DNA of 64,000 nucleotides from NCBI GenBank assembly GCA_900143615.1, contig FREU01000002.1, positions 1 through 64,000 on the forward strand, given 5' to 3'. The stretch comes from Rhodobacteraceae bacterium Alg231-30. GTDB lineage: Bacteria; Pseudomonadota; Alphaproteobacteria; Rhodobacterales; Rhodobacteraceae. Of the stretch, positions 9,312 through 19,722 are shown in pieces; position 1 is the stretch's first letter; every line of letters starts with the position of its first letter. Made by a program: the position numbers and the translations under genes. A model generated the notes under the pieces. That model saw only the letters and a program-made list of their open reading frames with translations. It ran no database searches and had not been told where the DNA came from.

Positions 9312-10129
9312 GGCTCAACTCTCCCAAAGGCCGTCCGCGCAAAACCAAACCCCAGCAGCAACCACAGCACCAGCGACACAGGCGCTGCCCAAGACGGGAG
9401 AACGGACACCGCCCCCACCATGCCACTACTCAGCGCCATGCCTTCAGAGGAGGCGATATTCACCAACCGAAAGGCATCCGCCGGATTGGCCACCATAATC
9501 CACGGGAACAAGGTCTGCGTGAACCATCCGCCACCGTCCAACACTACCGCTCCCAACAGGCCGAGGTCATAAAGCACCACAAACACCAGCCACAGCCCTG
9601 CTCCCATGCCCGCAGCGGCAGTGGCCGACCGGGTCAGGGCCGAGACCATATAGCCAAGCAGTACGAACACCGCGCCTAGCACAACCGAAGTCACAATCAG
9701 TCGCGCCAGCGCGACAAGGCTTTCCGGCCCTGCACCACCGGAGAAAACCGCAACTGCGCCAGCGCTTCCAAAGCCGATGGTCATGGCGATGATTAAGGCA
9801 CAGAGGTGCGCCACGAACTTACCCAACAAGATTTCCGCGCGCCCTGTTGGGTAGGTCAGCAGCAGACCCAAGGAACCGCGTTCTGCTTCGCCTGCGATGG
9901 CGTCAAAGGAAATCATCAGAGCCAGTAGCGGAGCAAGGTAGACAGACAAAGTCGTCATCGATGTGACTGTAATGGTCAGCATATCAACGCCAACCGACCC
10001 CGTCGGGGCACTGCCTGCGAAAGTCAGCGCCAAAGCAAACAGCACCATGATCAATGTCGCCATAAACAGCCAGCGGTTGCGGCGCAGAATGCGCAATTCA
10101 GCTTTGGTAATTGCCAAGAAACGTGTCAT
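9308..10129 (-). CDS. nosY: NosY ABC transporter permease
   Basis: 273 residues, six predicted membrane helices, ABC-2-like permease. NosY forms the membrane part of the NosDFY complex that hands copper from NosL to apo-NosZ. Motifs: ITKAELRILRRNRW at the N-terminus and GEAERGSLGLLLTYPTGR after the second helix. Overlaps nosF by four bases. Confidence 0.92.
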   Translation of the reverse strand: MTRFLAITKAELRILRRNRWLFMATLIMVLFALALTFAGSAPTGSVGVDMLTITVTSMTTLSVYLAPLLALMISFDAIAGEAERGSLGLLLTYPTGRAEILLGKFVAHLCALIIAMTIGFGSAGAVAVFSGGAGPESLVALARLIVTSVVLGAVFVLLGYMVSALTRSATAAAGMGAGLWLVFVVLYDLGLLGAVVLDGGGWFTQTLFPWIMVANPADAFRLVNIASSEGMALSSGMVGAVSVLPSWAAPVSLVLWLLLGFGFARTAFGRVEP

Positions 10130-11019
10130 TGCAGACCCTCCCGCGCATAGTGACGATATAGCTCTTCCAAATCAGGCGGCGTGATATCGACATCCACCAC
10201 CGCATCGCCCAGCGCCGCAATCCGTTGCAGGGTTTGCATCTTTTGTGGCGGCTCAATCTCGATTTCAACCGAGGCGCCGTTCACCTGACGCCCTCCTGTC
10301 AACGCCGCCAGGTCCGCAGCACTCTGTCCTGCTTTCAGCCGCACGCGCGTGCGCAAACCTGCCTGAGCGGACAGCCCAACCAGCGTATCATTGGCCACCA
10401 GTTTGCCCTTGCGCAAAATCGCGATCCGGTCCGTGCGTGCCTCGACCTCGGTCAAAGCATGACTGGCAATAAGAACGGCGCAGCCCGCAGCCGCCAATTC
10501 ATCAATGATCTCATAGAGGTCTTGGCGCGAAATCGGGTCCAGACCGCTGGTCGGCTCATCCAACAGCGCCAACTGCGGTTTGCCCAACAACACCTGTGCA
10601 AGCCCCAATCGTTGCCGCATCCCCTTGGAGTAGGTGCCAATACGACGATCCAACGCATCCGCCAGCCCGACCCGATCCAGCAGACCTTCGATATCGGCTT
10701 TGACACCCGCCAATTGAGAAAACAGATGAAGCTGTTCGCGGCCTGTTAAGGCCGGATGGAAACTCACCGCCTCGGGCAAAAAGGCCGTCGCAGACCGCGC
10801 CGCCGCGCTGCCCGGTTTGTGCCCTGCCACCAAGACTTCGCCCTGCTCAAACGGCATCAGGCCCAAAACCGCCTTGATCAGGGTCGATTTGCCTGCGCCG
10901 TTGTGCCCTAAGAGCGCGACACGCTCTCCGGCCGTCACACTCAGCGACACATCATCCAGAACGCATGCCGCACCGCGGTTTTTACGCAGCCCTGTAATTT
11001 CCAGAACCTTATCCTGCAT
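10126..11019 (-). CDS. nosF: NosF ABC transporter ATPase
   Basis: 297 residues. Walker A GHNGAGKSTLIKAVLG, signature YSKGMRQRLGLAQ, Walker B LALLDEPTSGLDP, H-loop IASHAL. Energises NosDFY for maturation of nitrous oxide reductase. A GTG at 11025 also opens the frame; I chose ATG at 11019 because AAGGG sits about 8 bases upstream. Either start overlaps the nosD 3' end. Confidence 0.92.
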   Translation of the reverse strand: MQDKVLEITGLRKNRGAACVLDDVSLSVTAGERVALLGHNGAGKSTLIKAVLGLMPFEQGEVLVAGHKPGSAAARSATAFLPEAVSFHPALTGREQLHLFSQLAGVKADIEGLLDRVGLADALDRRIGTYSKGMRQRLGLAQVLLGKPQLALLDEPTSGLDPISRQDLYEIIDELAAAGCAVLIASHALTEVEARTDRIAILRKGKLVANDTLVGLSAQAGLRTRVRLKAGQSAADLAALTGGRQVNGASVEIEIEPPQKMQTLQRIAALGDAVVDVDITPPDLEELYRHYAREGLQ

Positions 11020-12271
11020 TTTCACCCTTTCCGGCCACGCTTGGCTTAACCGGTGTCATCAATGGAAAACTGTCAATCACACCACCGGGCAAAAGGGCCG
11101 GAAAAGCGGATTGGGACCAGCGCACGAGCTGTACCGCCGGCGAGCCAAGCAAAAGCTTGGCAGCGGGTTGGCTCCAGAGCACGTGATCCATGCTATCGTT
11201 TGGGCGGTATGGCATGTTTGCGATGCCATCTCCGTTCACATCATATGCCGCATTGTCACTCCAATAGTTGCCGCGTCCGTTCTCGGACCATTCATGCCAT
11301 TTGGTTGAGACAAATTTGACTTGAGTTCGGTTTCCAACAAAGGAATTGCCGTAAATGCTGTTGTCTTGGCTCCCTGCCGAGAAATGAATACCGATGCCAC
11401 AGTCTTCGAACCAGTTGTCCGCAAACAGGTTGCGGTTGGCATTGTACAGAAAGACGCATTTCTCTTTGGCTGAGCGAACGTAGTTTCCGGTGATTTCGCT
11501 GCGATTGGCATAGTTGAACATGATGCCATGCTCACGATCATCAATCGACACATTGTCTTTGACTTTGACGTTTGAGGTAAACATCACCGCATAGCCCAGA
11601 TCATTGCCAATCGAGACATTGCCGGTGACCTCGGAATGGTCGGCATACATATAGTGCACCGCAAATCTCAGGTCTCTGAACAGATTGTTGCGAAAGATAT
11701 TCTGGCGACTGGAATTCACAAAGATTCCGTCCCGTCCCCAGCGCACGTCGTTGTACTCGACAATCGCTCCGGGCGAATTCCAGACATAAATCCCGTTGCC
11801 GCGCCGGTTGACCAAGCGATCTTGACGCCCTTCGATACGATTACCAGAGACCAGAGCGTCAGGTGCGCCGTGGATATCGATGCCGTACAGGTTGCCCAAG
11901 ACGACATTGTTCAAAATTTGCGGCGCGACAGCTGTTTTGGTCAACTGGATACCGCTGTCGATGGTCTCATGGTCAGAGCCTGAACCAATCACCGTCACGT
12001 TTTTAACCGTAATGCCTTCGCCGGTCACAGTGATCACGCTGCCGTGCTCTTGTGCATCAATGGTCGCGTGCCCCTGCCCGTCTAGGGTTACAGGTCGCTC
12101 TAGCACCACGTTCTCACGATAGGTGCCTGCGCCCAGGCGAAGGACGTCACCGTCCTCCGCCTGAGCAAGGTATTCGGAAATGGCTCCGTCATAGACCGGC
12201 ACATCCCAGTCGGCTGCCAAGGCAGGTGACGCACCCAAACATACCAGACTAATCTGAAACCACTTCTTCAT
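11009..12271 (-). CDS. nosD: NosD periplasmic copper-processing protein
   Basis: 420 residues. Sec signal peptide (residues 1-19, ending ALA), then a right-handed parallel beta-helix of the NosD/CASH family with repeated GN.../NN... turns (for example RNNLFRDLRFAVHYMYADHSEVTGN). NosD docks on the NosFY transporter and NosZ to allow CuZ assembly. Only 10 bp from the nosZ stop. Confidence 0.92.
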   Translation of the reverse strand: MKKWFQISLVCLGASPALAADWDVPVYDGAISEYLAQAEDGDVLRLGAGTYRENVVLERPVTLDGQGHATIDAQEHGSVITVTGEGITVKNVTVIGSGSDHETIDSGIQLTKTAVAPQILNNVVLGNLYGIDIHGAPDALVSGNRIEGRQDRLVNRRGNGIYVWNSPGAIVEYNDVRWGRDGIFVNSSRQNIFRNNLFRDLRFAVHYMYADHSEVTGNVSIGNDLGYAVMFTSNVKVKDNVSIDDREHGIMFNYANRSEITGNYVRSAKEKCVFLYNANRNLFADNWFEDCGIGIHFSAGSQDNSIYGNSFVGNRTQVKFVSTKWHEWSENGRGNYWSDNAAYDVNGDGIANMPYRPNDSMDHVLWSQPAAKLLLGSPAVQLVRWSQSAFPALLPGGVIDSFPLMTPVKPSVAGKGENAG

Positions 12272-12281
12272 TTATTTACTC

Positions 12282-14186
12282 TCACTTCGGTTCAACGAAC
12301 ATACGGCCGCGCATTTCCATGTGCAGTGCGTGGCAGAACCACTGGCAATAGAACCAATGGACACCAGGACGTTCAGCAACGAAGGTGACAGAAGCTGTCG
12401 CCTGTGGGCCGATTTCCATCGCAACACCAAAGTTGGCCATGCACAAGCCGTGGGTCAGATCATCGATGTCATCAAGGTTGGTGATGATCATTGTGACCTC
12501 ATCGCCCTGTTTGACGGTAAATTTCTCCATAGAGAAACTTGGCGCCATGCTGGACATGTAGACGCGCACTTTATTGCCATCACGAATGATCGCTTCGTGC
12601 CAGTCATCAATGTCAACGCCATCGGCTTCTGCCTGAGCACGGGTTTCTGCCCACATCGGGTCATTGCGATCCCAAACATCCACGGGATTCACAATATCAC
12701 GACGCACTACGATGCTGTCATGGGGCTCGGCGAATGTCGGACCATCGTGAACAACTTCAAAGTTGTTACCCGAAATGTCGATCAACTGCTCGTTCTCAGG
12801 TTTGAGCGGCCCAGTATTCAAGAACCGGTCTTTTGAGAACTTGTTCATCGAAATCAGCCACTTGCCGTCAGCTTCTTTGGTTTCGCCCATCGAAGTCGAG
12901 TTGTGACCCGGCTGATAATGCACATCAACTTTTTCCAGGATCGGATCTACATCCTCACCTGCAAACTGTTTCAGAGCGGTCTCGATATTCCATTTCACAA
13001 CTTGGCTGTCCAAAAACAGGGTCGTGAAGGCATTGCCTTTGCCATCATAGGCTGTGTGAAGTGGTCCCAGACCAAGCTGTGGTTCTGCAACAACAACCGA
13101 GCGTGGCTCTGCGCCGTCGTAGAAAATCGCGTCGAATTTTTCGACGTCCAGCACAGACACAGTTGGGCTTAGTTTACCTGCGACGCAGACGTGTTTGCCG
13201 TCCGGCGCAGTGTTGATGCCGTGTGGCGAGTTCGGGATTGGCACGTAACGGGTGTAATTTTTGTTCTGACCTTTCCGGCCATCCACAACTTTTACTCCGT
13301 TCAGTTCTTGGTAGTCGCCAGCTTCGATACCAGCTTCGATTTCCTTGAGGTTAAAGATCACCACGTGATCCATCTCAGCCTCGGTCATCTCGGCAAGGTT
13401 CATACCCATTTCCGAGTTGTAGGAGGTCGAGAAGGCATATTTGCCCTGATAGTCACAATCAGTGTTATCAAGGTTACCGGATACGATCACCTGCCACGCG
13501 ACTTCCATCGTGTCACCGTCGATGGCGGTGTAGATGTTCACATACTGGGATGGATCATCCAGAACCGAGCCATCATTGACCAGCGGTGCTTCGTGCTCAC
13601 CATTGGCAAAGACATAGCCGGTGCGTGGGAATTTCTGCGGACGCAGGCCGTGGATGTCGTGCGCATTCGGGATCTCAAGGATTTTGTCGCATTTCATCAC
13701 GTCACAGCGCACACGTGCAACACGGGTGTTGGCTTTGTCATTCATGAACAAATAACGACCGTCATAGGTGCCGTCGGTGAAGGACATATGCGGGTGGTGG
13801 AGATCGCCGTTATCGTAGGTTTCCTTACCGTTGGCAGCGAGAAACTCTTTGGTTTTGTCGGTCAGACCATCGGTCAGGATTTTGAGCGATTCATTGGTCT
13901 GTCCCCAACCGGTGGCTGAGCAGCGATTGAACACAGGCACACGCATCAACTCGCGCATTGAGGGCACACCCAAAATACGCAGCTCACCAGTCTGACCTGA
14001 CGACCAGAAGCCATAATAGTCATCCAGCTCGCCTGGGGCCAAATGTGCTTCGCTCGCAGCAAGCGCCGGCTTAGCGCTCATCAAAGTGCTCCCGACACCT
14101 GTTGTTGCCAACACCGCACCAGTTGCGGTCGCTCCCAGCATTCCGCGACGGGTCATGCTTAGGCCCATTTTGCTTTCTTCAGACAT
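12282..14186 (-). CDS. nosZ: nitrous oxide reductase NosZ, clade I
   Basis: 634 residues; reduces N2O to N2 in the periplasm. A twin-arginine leader ([15 protein letters not shown]) marks the Tat-exported clade I type. The seven-bladed propeller supplies His ligands of CuZ, visible in [40 protein letters not shown] and FAEPHDS. The C-terminal cupredoxin domain has the CuA motif [14 protein letters not shown] (Cys614, Trp616, Cys618, His622, Met625). An upstream ATG at 14207 has no ribosome site, whereas ATG at 14186 follows AAGGAGA, so I chose the latter. No missing ligands noticed. Confidence 0.97.
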   Translation of the reverse strand: MSEESKMGLSMTRRGMLGATATGAVLATTGVGSTLMSAKPALAASEAHLAPGELDDYYGFWSSGQTGELRILGVPSMRELMRVPVFNRCSATGWGQTNESLKILTDGLTDKTKEFLAANGKETYDNGDLHHPHMSFTDGTYDGRYLFMNDKANTRVARVRCDVMKCDKILEIPNAHDIHGLRPQKFPRTGYVFANGEHEAPLVNDGSVLDDPSQYVNIYTAIDGDTMEVAWQVIVSGNLDNTDCDYQGKYAFSTSYNSEMGMNLAEMTEAEMDHVVIFNLKEIEAGIEAGDYQELNGVKVVDGRKGQNKNYTRYVPIPNSPHGINTAPDGKHVCVAGKLSPTVSVLDVEKFDAIFYDGAEPRSVVVAEPQLGLGPLHTAYDGKGNAFTTLFLDSQVVKWNIETALKQFAGEDVDPILEKVDVHYQPGHNSTSMGETKEADGKWLISMNKFSKDRFLNTGPLKPENEQLIDISGNNFEVVHDGPTFAEPHDSIVVRRDIVNPVDVWDRNDPMWAETRAQAEADGVDIDDWHEAIIRDGNKVRVYMSSMAPSFSMEKFTVKQGDEVTMIITNLDDIDDLTHGLCMANFGVAMEIGPQATASVTFVAERPGVHWFYCQWFCHALHMEMRGRMFVEPK

Positions 14187-14210
14187 TGAAGTCTCCTTCT
14201 CTCTCATAAA

Positions 14211-16388
14211 TTATGATGTCTTGGCGTTTGGATGGTTCGCCGGCGCTTTCCCTGTTGGGATCTTGATCTCGGCCGAACCGGTTGACGCCCGCCGCTTAAG
14301 TTGGCGGATGACAACAGGGCATTTCTGTTCGCTTTGGTAGAGCACCTGACAATGCAGGCAGTTCACGCATTCGTTGGGGTTGATCTCGCCAGTCGGGTGA
14401 ATGGCCTGAACCGGACATTCGTTGGCACAGGTCTGACAGGGGCTACCGCACTCTTTGTAGCGTTTGAGCCAGTCAAACATTCTTATGCGCGCGGGGATCG
14501 CCAGCGCCCCGCCCAGCGGGCAGAGGTAGCGACAGTAAAACCGTTCCACAAACAGCCCTGCCAGCAACAATGCCAAGGCAAAGACCACAAACGGCCAATC
14601 ACGCACGAATTTCAGGATGATCGCAGTTTTAAAAGGTTCGACTTCGGCTAATTGTTCCGCAAGAGACAGAGACGCAAGCGAGACGCCGAACAGCCCCAGG
14701 AAGATCATGTACTTCAGCGGCCAAAGGCGTTCATGGACGGCCCATGGAATGGTTATCTGAGGCACTTTAATGTAGCGCGCAATCTGGTTGGTCAACTCTT
14801 GCAGAGCACCAAATGGACATAGCCAGCCGCAATAAGCCCCACGTCCCCAGAAAATCAGAGCCGCAGCAATCGCAAACCACTGAATAAACACCAGCGGATC
14901 CAGCAGGAAGGCATCCCATGTAAAGCCCGAGCGCAGGCTGCCAGCCAAAGCCATAAGGTTGACCACTGACAGCTGTGCATTAGCGTACCAGCCGATAAAG
15001 ACCAGCGACATGGTCAAGAAACCGATGCGGAACCAATAGAAGCGGCGCGCGTTCCAAGTGGCTTGAAACTGAAAGAAGAACGTCGCGGTCAGAACCATCA
15101 GCATTGCGCCGAGCACGGCAATTTCGACTGCCTTGTCTTTCCAGATACGTTGCCACAAGGCGGTCTTGGCGGCGGCCTCCTCGCTATCGCTATCCACCAA
15201 CTGAACGGGCGCCACCGGCAGCAGATATTGCTCAGGCAGCTTGTAGCCCAGATCGTAAGTCAGGAAAGTCTTCTCGATCGCGCCCACGGCCCGCTGCGCC
15301 AACAGCTGAAGCCGGAACGGCGCGGCAGGGTCAAAATCGGCGTCGGCCTTAATTTTGAACAGATCAATCTCGACAAAGCTTGGCGAGTCTTCCGTGGCCA
15401 GCGCCCCAAGACGGCGGTGTTCCTTGTCAAAGAAACGCACACTGTTGTCACCTTGGATCAGCTGAATGCGGTCAAAAATGCCGCCGCGTACATACCCCGA
15501 TCCTTTGAAGCTATAGGCCCCACGCCCCATCACCAAAATGGCGTGCTCATCTTCTTCCAACCATTCTGTCAGGTTTTTGTACTCGAACTCACCCAGCAGG
15601 CTGCGCCCGATAGACGGCACGCTGACCAACGCCATATGCATGTCGATATAGGTGTCTTCCGGATCGCCTTTCTCGGGGCGTTTTGCCGCCCGCTCGTCGT
15701 TGCTAGCGGCAAACGCTGCATTAATCTGACCAATGTCGAGTGTCAGGCGACGGATCGAGCCGTCTCCGGACAAGGTATGCCAATCCTCAGCACCTTGCGC
15801 TTCCAGATCCAGTTCACGTTTTGGACCGTCAGGCTGGTTTGGAGACAACCCGCCAAGTCCAAGACCGCGCGCAACACGGATGCCTGCGCGCACAATACTG
15901 TCGTCAATAATCATGATGGTGACGGTGGCGCCGGAAATGATATCCAGATCGTGACCTTCTCCGCCAGTCTCAGCCTCGCGCTTAAGATCAAGGCCGGCAT
16001 AGCCTTCGGTCAACGCCTCCATTTTGCTGTTAGGAATGCCGATCAGGATAATCGGCTCGCTGTGCTCAACCAGTTTGGCACCAGTCAAAATGGCATCAGC
16101 ATCAATCGCCCCAACAACGTGGATAGGTTTGCCACTATACCCGGTGGTGCCCACAAAATCGGATGTCAGAAAAGCCCAAGCAACAGTTTCGCCACCCTTG
16201 AGCACGGGGGCAACCGCGATGTCGTCTCGGACGGGTCCAAAGGCATCTGCGCCTGGAGCCAACTCAGCTGGGGAAAGATCAGGGAGAAAACTTGCTAAAC
16301 TATCTGCATATGCGGCGTTCGAACCAAAGGCGCCGATCGAAAGGAATACGAAGAACAGACAGGACACAAATGCGCGTATTGCTTTCAC
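14211..16388 (-). CDS. nosR: NosR membrane flavo-iron-sulfur protein
   Basis: 725 residues. Signal peptide, periplasmic FMN-binding domain with the flavinylation motif DIISGAT (Thr155 the likely FMN carrier, made by NosX), about five or six membrane helices, two CxxxCP motifs (GAYCGWLCPFG and FYCRYLCPLGG), and two C-terminal [4Fe-4S] motifs (CGSPCQTCANECPV and CVNCLHCQVLYQSEQKCPV). NosR passes electrons toward NosZ and is needed for nosZ expression and activity. Start is GTG, overlapping the preceding gene's TGA (GTGA), so translation is coupled. Confidence 0.95.
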   Translation of the reverse strand: MKAIRAFVSCLFFVFLSIGAFGSNAAYADSLASFLPDLSPAELAPGADAFGPVRDDIAVAPVLKGGETVAWAFLTSDFVGTTGYSGKPIHVVGAIDADAILTGAKLVEHSEPIILIGIPNSKMEALTEGYAGLDLKREAETGGEGHDLDIISGATVTIMIIDDSIVRAGIRVARGLGLGGLSPNQPDGPKRELDLEAQGAEDWHTLSGDGSIRRLTLDIGQINAAFAASNDERAAKRPEKGDPEDTYIDMHMALVSVPSIGRSLLGEFEYKNLTEWLEEDEHAILVMGRGAYSFKGSGYVRGGIFDRIQLIQGDNSVRFFDKEHRRLGALATEDSPSFVEIDLFKIKADADFDPAAPFRLQLLAQRAVGAIEKTFLTYDLGYKLPEQYLLPVAPVQLVDSDSEEAAAKTALWQRIWKDKAVEIAVLGAMLMVLTATFFFQFQATWNARRFYWFRIGFLTMSLVFIGWYANAQLSVVNLMALAGSLRSGFTWDAFLLDPLVFIQWFAIAAALIFWGRGAYCGWLCPFGALQELTNQIARYIKVPQITIPWAVHERLWPLKYMIFLGLFGVSLASLSLAEQLAEVEPFKTAIILKFVRDWPFVVFALALLLAGLFVERFYCRYLCPLGGALAIPARIRMFDWLKRYKECGSPCQTCANECPVQAIHPTGEINPNECVNCLHCQVLYQSEQKCPVVIRQLKRRASTGSAEIKIPTGKAPANHPNAKTS

Positions 16389-16858
16389 AGCGCACCTCCC
16401 TTTGAATTTGGGGTCACTATGAAAGCGCGGCCAGCGCGCGCCGATTGAAGTATTGGCTCAACTGGGGGGCCACGTGTCATCCGCCAAACCGAAGAATGAC
16501 TAGGCACGTTTTGTAACTCGGCCTGCCAGATCAGGCGGCTTTCATTCAAAGCTGATTTGCCGAGCAGAACAGTATTGAAAAGGGTCGCTTCACTCACTGA
16601 TGCGCAGGTGAAACAGTCGGTGCATTTCAAACAAGGAGCATGGGCGGGGCTCTCCGCTTCGCCAGACGCCAGATCGCCATTTTGATCCACTTGAACCTGA
16701 ACCAGCCCCGCTTCGGTACAAATTTCGATCCAGCCAGCAGCCGCATTTGAGGCATGCACCATGGGCGGCATCGAAATCTGCAACACCAAGACACACGCCG
16801 CGGCCAGTCCGGTCAAAACCCGAAATCTACACCCAGCAATGTACCTCACCAAGGCCAA
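16385..16858 (-). CDS. small secreted Cys-rich protein at head of nos operon (DUF2946-like)
   Basis: 157 residues from a TTG start preceded by GGAGAG. A signal peptide or membrane anchor (residues about 10-36, ending MVHA) is followed by WIEICTEAGLVQVQVDQNGD and a Cys cluster PCLKCTDCFTCAS near residue 80, the general pattern of DUF2946 proteins of copper and respiratory gene clusters; that family link is from memory, not a search. The C-terminal 70 residues are low in recognisable motifs. It is the first gene of the nos operon and overlaps nosR by GTGA. Role unknown; metal handling is a plausible guess. Confidence 0.7.
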   Translation of the reverse strand: MALVRYIAGCRFRVLTGLAAACVLVLQISMPPMVHASNAAAGWIEICTEAGLVQVQVDQNGDLASGEAESPAHAPCLKCTDCFTCASVSEATLFNTVLLGKSALNESRLIWQAELQNVPSHSSVWRMTRGPPVEPILQSARAGRAFIVTPNSKGGAL

Positions 16859-17180
16859 GAGACTCTCCGTTTCCTAAAGTGTCTTGGTCAGGAGTAGGTG
16901 CAGCCACCGAGCGTATCCTTGACTTATGTCATGTATTCAAAGGCACACTGTAATAAATTTTGAGGAAAATTTGATCTTCTAAGGGGCTGTTTTTACAGGG
17001 GTTCAGCTGAGGTTCAAAGGCAAATTGAGACACTCAGACGCAGCGATAAATGTCTCATTTTAAGCTCAACTCCGCCGATCCATCAAACGCCGGATTTTGA
17101 GAACGACAAAATGCGCCACCTCGCGCCGAAAGCAACGAATCGCCACCTTGGCCAAGAGTGATGCCATGCGCCTGACGGCA
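16859..17180. other. nos operon promoter region and feoC 3' flank
   Basis: 322 bp without a convincing gene. It carries the nos promoter with the FNR/Dnr-like dyad at 16919. Beyond it, 16960-17180, I see no terminator hairpin or repeat. Confidence 0.6.
16919..16932. promoter_or_regulatory. Crp/Fnr-family (FnrL/NnrR/Dnr-type) box before nos operon
   Basis: TTGACTTATGTCAT matches the TTGAC-N4-GTCAA half-site pattern with one mismatch in the right arm. It lies 61 bp upstream of the first nos-operon start, a normal activator distance, so low-oxygen and/or nitric-oxide control is likely. Confidence 0.6.
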
Positions 17181-17423
17181 TCAGCCCACCCAAATATATC
17201 GCTCAAACGTGATCTGGGACATGCAACTTTGGCACCCGGAGGTTACCACGCAGCCACCGCAGGACGTGTCATCGTTTTGCTGACGTACAAGCCCCTTCTG
17301 CTCCCAATGCTGCATCATCCCGCGCACCGCTTCAGGGCTCATCCGAAACTTGTTGGAAAGGTCCAACAGACTTGTGGACTTATGCTCTCGTACATAGTTT
17401 CGCAGGTCTAAAAGCACTGACAC
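17181..17423 (-). CDS. feoC: FeoC-like winged-helix iron-sulfur regulator
   Basis: 80 residues. An N-terminal winged helix (LLDLRNYVREHKSTSLLDLS, then MSPEAVRGMMQHWEQKGLV) is followed by the Cys cluster SCGGCVVTSGCQSC (four Cys), the expected FeoC layout of DNA-binding fold plus Fe-S or zinc-binding loop. Starts with GTG overlapping the last base of the feoB stop codon. FeoC may stabilise FeoB or regulate feo. Confidence 0.82.
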   Translation of the reverse strand: MSVLLDLRNYVREHKSTSLLDLSNKFRMSPEAVRGMMQHWEQKGLVRQQNDDTSCGGCVVTSGCQSCMSQITFERYIWVG

Positions 17424-19714
17424 TACTCAGCTCCCACCGATAGCCCTCTGGGGCCGCGGCCAATCCATTTGAGCACCCCAAACAGGCCCACAAGACAGGC
17501 AAACAGCCCAACCAACCAGCTTGTTGCGTATTGCGGGTCATCAGAGAACCGCGCGACCTGATAAAACCCCACAGCCGACCCATAGGCCAGCGCCATCGTC
17601 CACCCGCTGGCAAACGTCGCCCATTGCCAGCCGGTTTCGCGCCAGATCGCACCTACCGCAGCAACACAGGGCATATAGAGCAAAACCAGCAACAGATAGG
17701 CAAACGCGCCAACCTGCCCGTCAAACAACTCGGCCATGGTGCCAAATGTGGACCGCGAGACGTCCTGCTCCTCAGCCGCGATTTCAGGGTTCGCAACATC
17801 ACCCACGTCAAGCCCCAAAGGATCTGGCGCCATTGCCAACGCATCGCGCAGGTTCGGGACAATTGTCGCCGTCGCCTCAGAAAGACCCGCCATCAACGAG
17901 AATTCCGCATCGTCATCGCTACCGGGTTTGGTATAGAGGGTATTCAGCGTGCCAACGACAGCTTCCTTCGCCAGAATGCCAGTGAAAATTCCCACAGTTG
18001 CAGGCCAGTTGTCTTCCTCAATGCCCATAGGTGCAAAGACCGGCGTCAAGCCGCGACCAATTTCCGAAAGAACAGAGGCTTCGCTGTCCTCGTTGCCAAA
18101 GCTGCCGTCGGTGCCCCACGAATTCAGGAAGGCAAGAACAGCCACCATCAATACAATGACCTGCCCTGCCTCGGTAAGAAAGTCGCGCATACGATGCCAT
18201 GTGCGCCGCGCCATCCCACCCAGAGTTGGCAGATGATAGGGTGGCAGCTCCATCACAAACGGAGTCGGCTCCCCTTTCAGAATTGTTGATTTCAGCATCA
18301 ATCCAGTGCCCACAGCGGCCACCAGCCCGAGAATATACAACAAGAAAACAAGGTTCTGTCCCCCAACAGGAAAGAACGCCGCTGCAAACAATGCATAGAC
18401 CGGCAACCGTGCCCCGCAGGACATGAACGGTGCCATCATCACCGTCAAAGTCCGGTCTCGCGCGCTGTCCAATGTCCGCGTCGCCATGATCGCGGGCACA
18501 TTACAGCCAAAGGCCACGATCAGCGGCACAAAACTTTTGCCGGGCAACCCGATAAAGCGCATGAAACGGTCCATCACAAAGGCGGCACGCGCCATGTAAC
18601 CCGAGTCTTCTAAAACCGAGAGCGCAAAGAACAGACAGGCAACAATCGGAATGAACGTCGCAACGGTCTGAATGCCGCCGCCCACGCCCGTGGCCAGAAT
18701 GGTCACCGCCCAGCCCGGCGCGCCGACGCTCTCCAAGAGAACGCCAAAACCGTCAACAAAGAACGTTCCCGCCAAAATATCGAAGAAGTCGATGAACGCC
18801 CCACCGATGTTTATGGTGAACATAAACATCAAATACATCACCAGCAAAAACACAGGGATACCCAAAGCGCGGTTCAGAATGAAACGATCCAAACGGTCCG
18901 ACAGGGTTCGTGTGATTTCGTCTTTCCGGCTCAACACCAAACCAACAAGTTCGGCAACTTTATCGTACCGCCGACACGCAATAACGGTGTCTGCCTCAAG
19001 TTTGGCCTCCGCCTCAATAGCCGATCTTTCCTGCGCGGCTTCCTTAACAACCACAGGATCAGTCATCGCGGGGCAAAGATCGTCCCCTTCCAGATGTTTC
19101 AGCGCAAGCCAACGTGCATTTCCATGCTCGATGGACGACTTCACCGATGTTTCAAGTCGCGTCAGAGCCTGCTCAACCGCGCCTTCAAAAACCAAAGACT
19201 TAGGCACACTCTCGGACGTGACCATTTGGCCTTTGATCTCATCAAGCCCGCGCGCCTCGGTTGCAACCACTTCCACAACCGGGCAGCCAAGTTGTTCAGA
19301 CAGTTTTCGGGCATCAATCTTTAACCGACGCGCCGCGGCAACATCCATCATGTTCAGCGCGACGATCATGGGCAGCCCCATCTCGATCAATTGCACCGTC
19401 AGGTAAAGGTTGCGCTCCAGATTTGACGCATCAATGACATTGATGATCAAATCCGGTTGCTCTGAAATGATGTAGTCACGCGCGATGCGCTCATCCAGCG
19501 ACGAGGCGCCCCCCGCCACCGACAAAGAATACACGCCCGGCAAATCAACCAAGGTCAACGAAGTACCTTTGTGGCGCACCTCTCCCAGCTTTTTCTCAAC
19601 CGTGACGCCCGGCCAGTTTCCGACTTGCTGGTGGCGTCCGGTCAGAGCGTTAAACAAAGTGGTTTTGCCGCAATTCGGGTTGCCGACAATTGCGATCGTA
19701 CGTTGTAAAATCAT
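17423..19714 (-). CDS. feoB: ferrous iron transporter FeoB
   Basis: 763 residues. N-terminal G domain with P-loop GNPNCGKTTLFNALTG (residues 11-26), WPGVTVEKK switch I and DLPGVYSL G3, then a helical regulator domain and about 10-12 membrane helices with the gate motifs (ATFIPIVACLFFALSVLEDSGYMARAAF and FGCNVPAIMATR). Imports Fe(II) across the inner membrane under low oxygen. Iron demand for Fe-S clusters links it to the nos/NosR neighbourhood. Confidence 0.96.
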   Translation of the reverse strand: MILQRTIAIVGNPNCGKTTLFNALTGRHQQVGNWPGVTVEKKLGEVRHKGTSLTLVDLPGVYSLSVAGGASSLDERIARDYIISEQPDLIINVIDASNLERNLYLTVQLIEMGLPMIVALNMMDVAAARRLKIDARKLSEQLGCPVVEVVATEARGLDEIKGQMVTSESVPKSLVFEGAVEQALTRLETSVKSSIEHGNARWLALKHLEGDDLCPAMTDPVVVKEAAQERSAIEAEAKLEADTVIACRRYDKVAELVGLVLSRKDEITRTLSDRLDRFILNRALGIPVFLLVMYLMFMFTINIGGAFIDFFDILAGTFFVDGFGVLLESVGAPGWAVTILATGVGGGIQTVATFIPIVACLFFALSVLEDSGYMARAAFVMDRFMRFIGLPGKSFVPLIVAFGCNVPAIMATRTLDSARDRTLTVMMAPFMSCGARLPVYALFAAAFFPVGGQNLVFLLYILGLVAAVGTGLMLKSTILKGEPTPFVMELPPYHLPTLGGMARRTWHRMRDFLTEAGQVIVLMVAVLAFLNSWGTDGSFGNEDSEASVLSEIGRGLTPVFAPMGIEEDNWPATVGIFTGILAKEAVVGTLNTLYTKPGSDDDAEFSLMAGLSEATATIVPNLRDALAMAPDPLGLDVGDVANPEIAAEEQDVSRSTFGTMAELFDGQVGAFAYLLLVLLYMPCVAAVGAIWRETGWQWATFASGWTMALAYGSAVGFYQVARFSDDPQYATSWLVGLFACLVGLFGVLKWIGRGPRGLSVGAE

Positions 19715-19722
19715 TTTAGGTG

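Noticed and set aside
15063-16298. 411-codon open frame on the plus strand opposite nosR
   Set aside because: Antisense shadow of nosR; composition and lack of motifs show it is not a gene.
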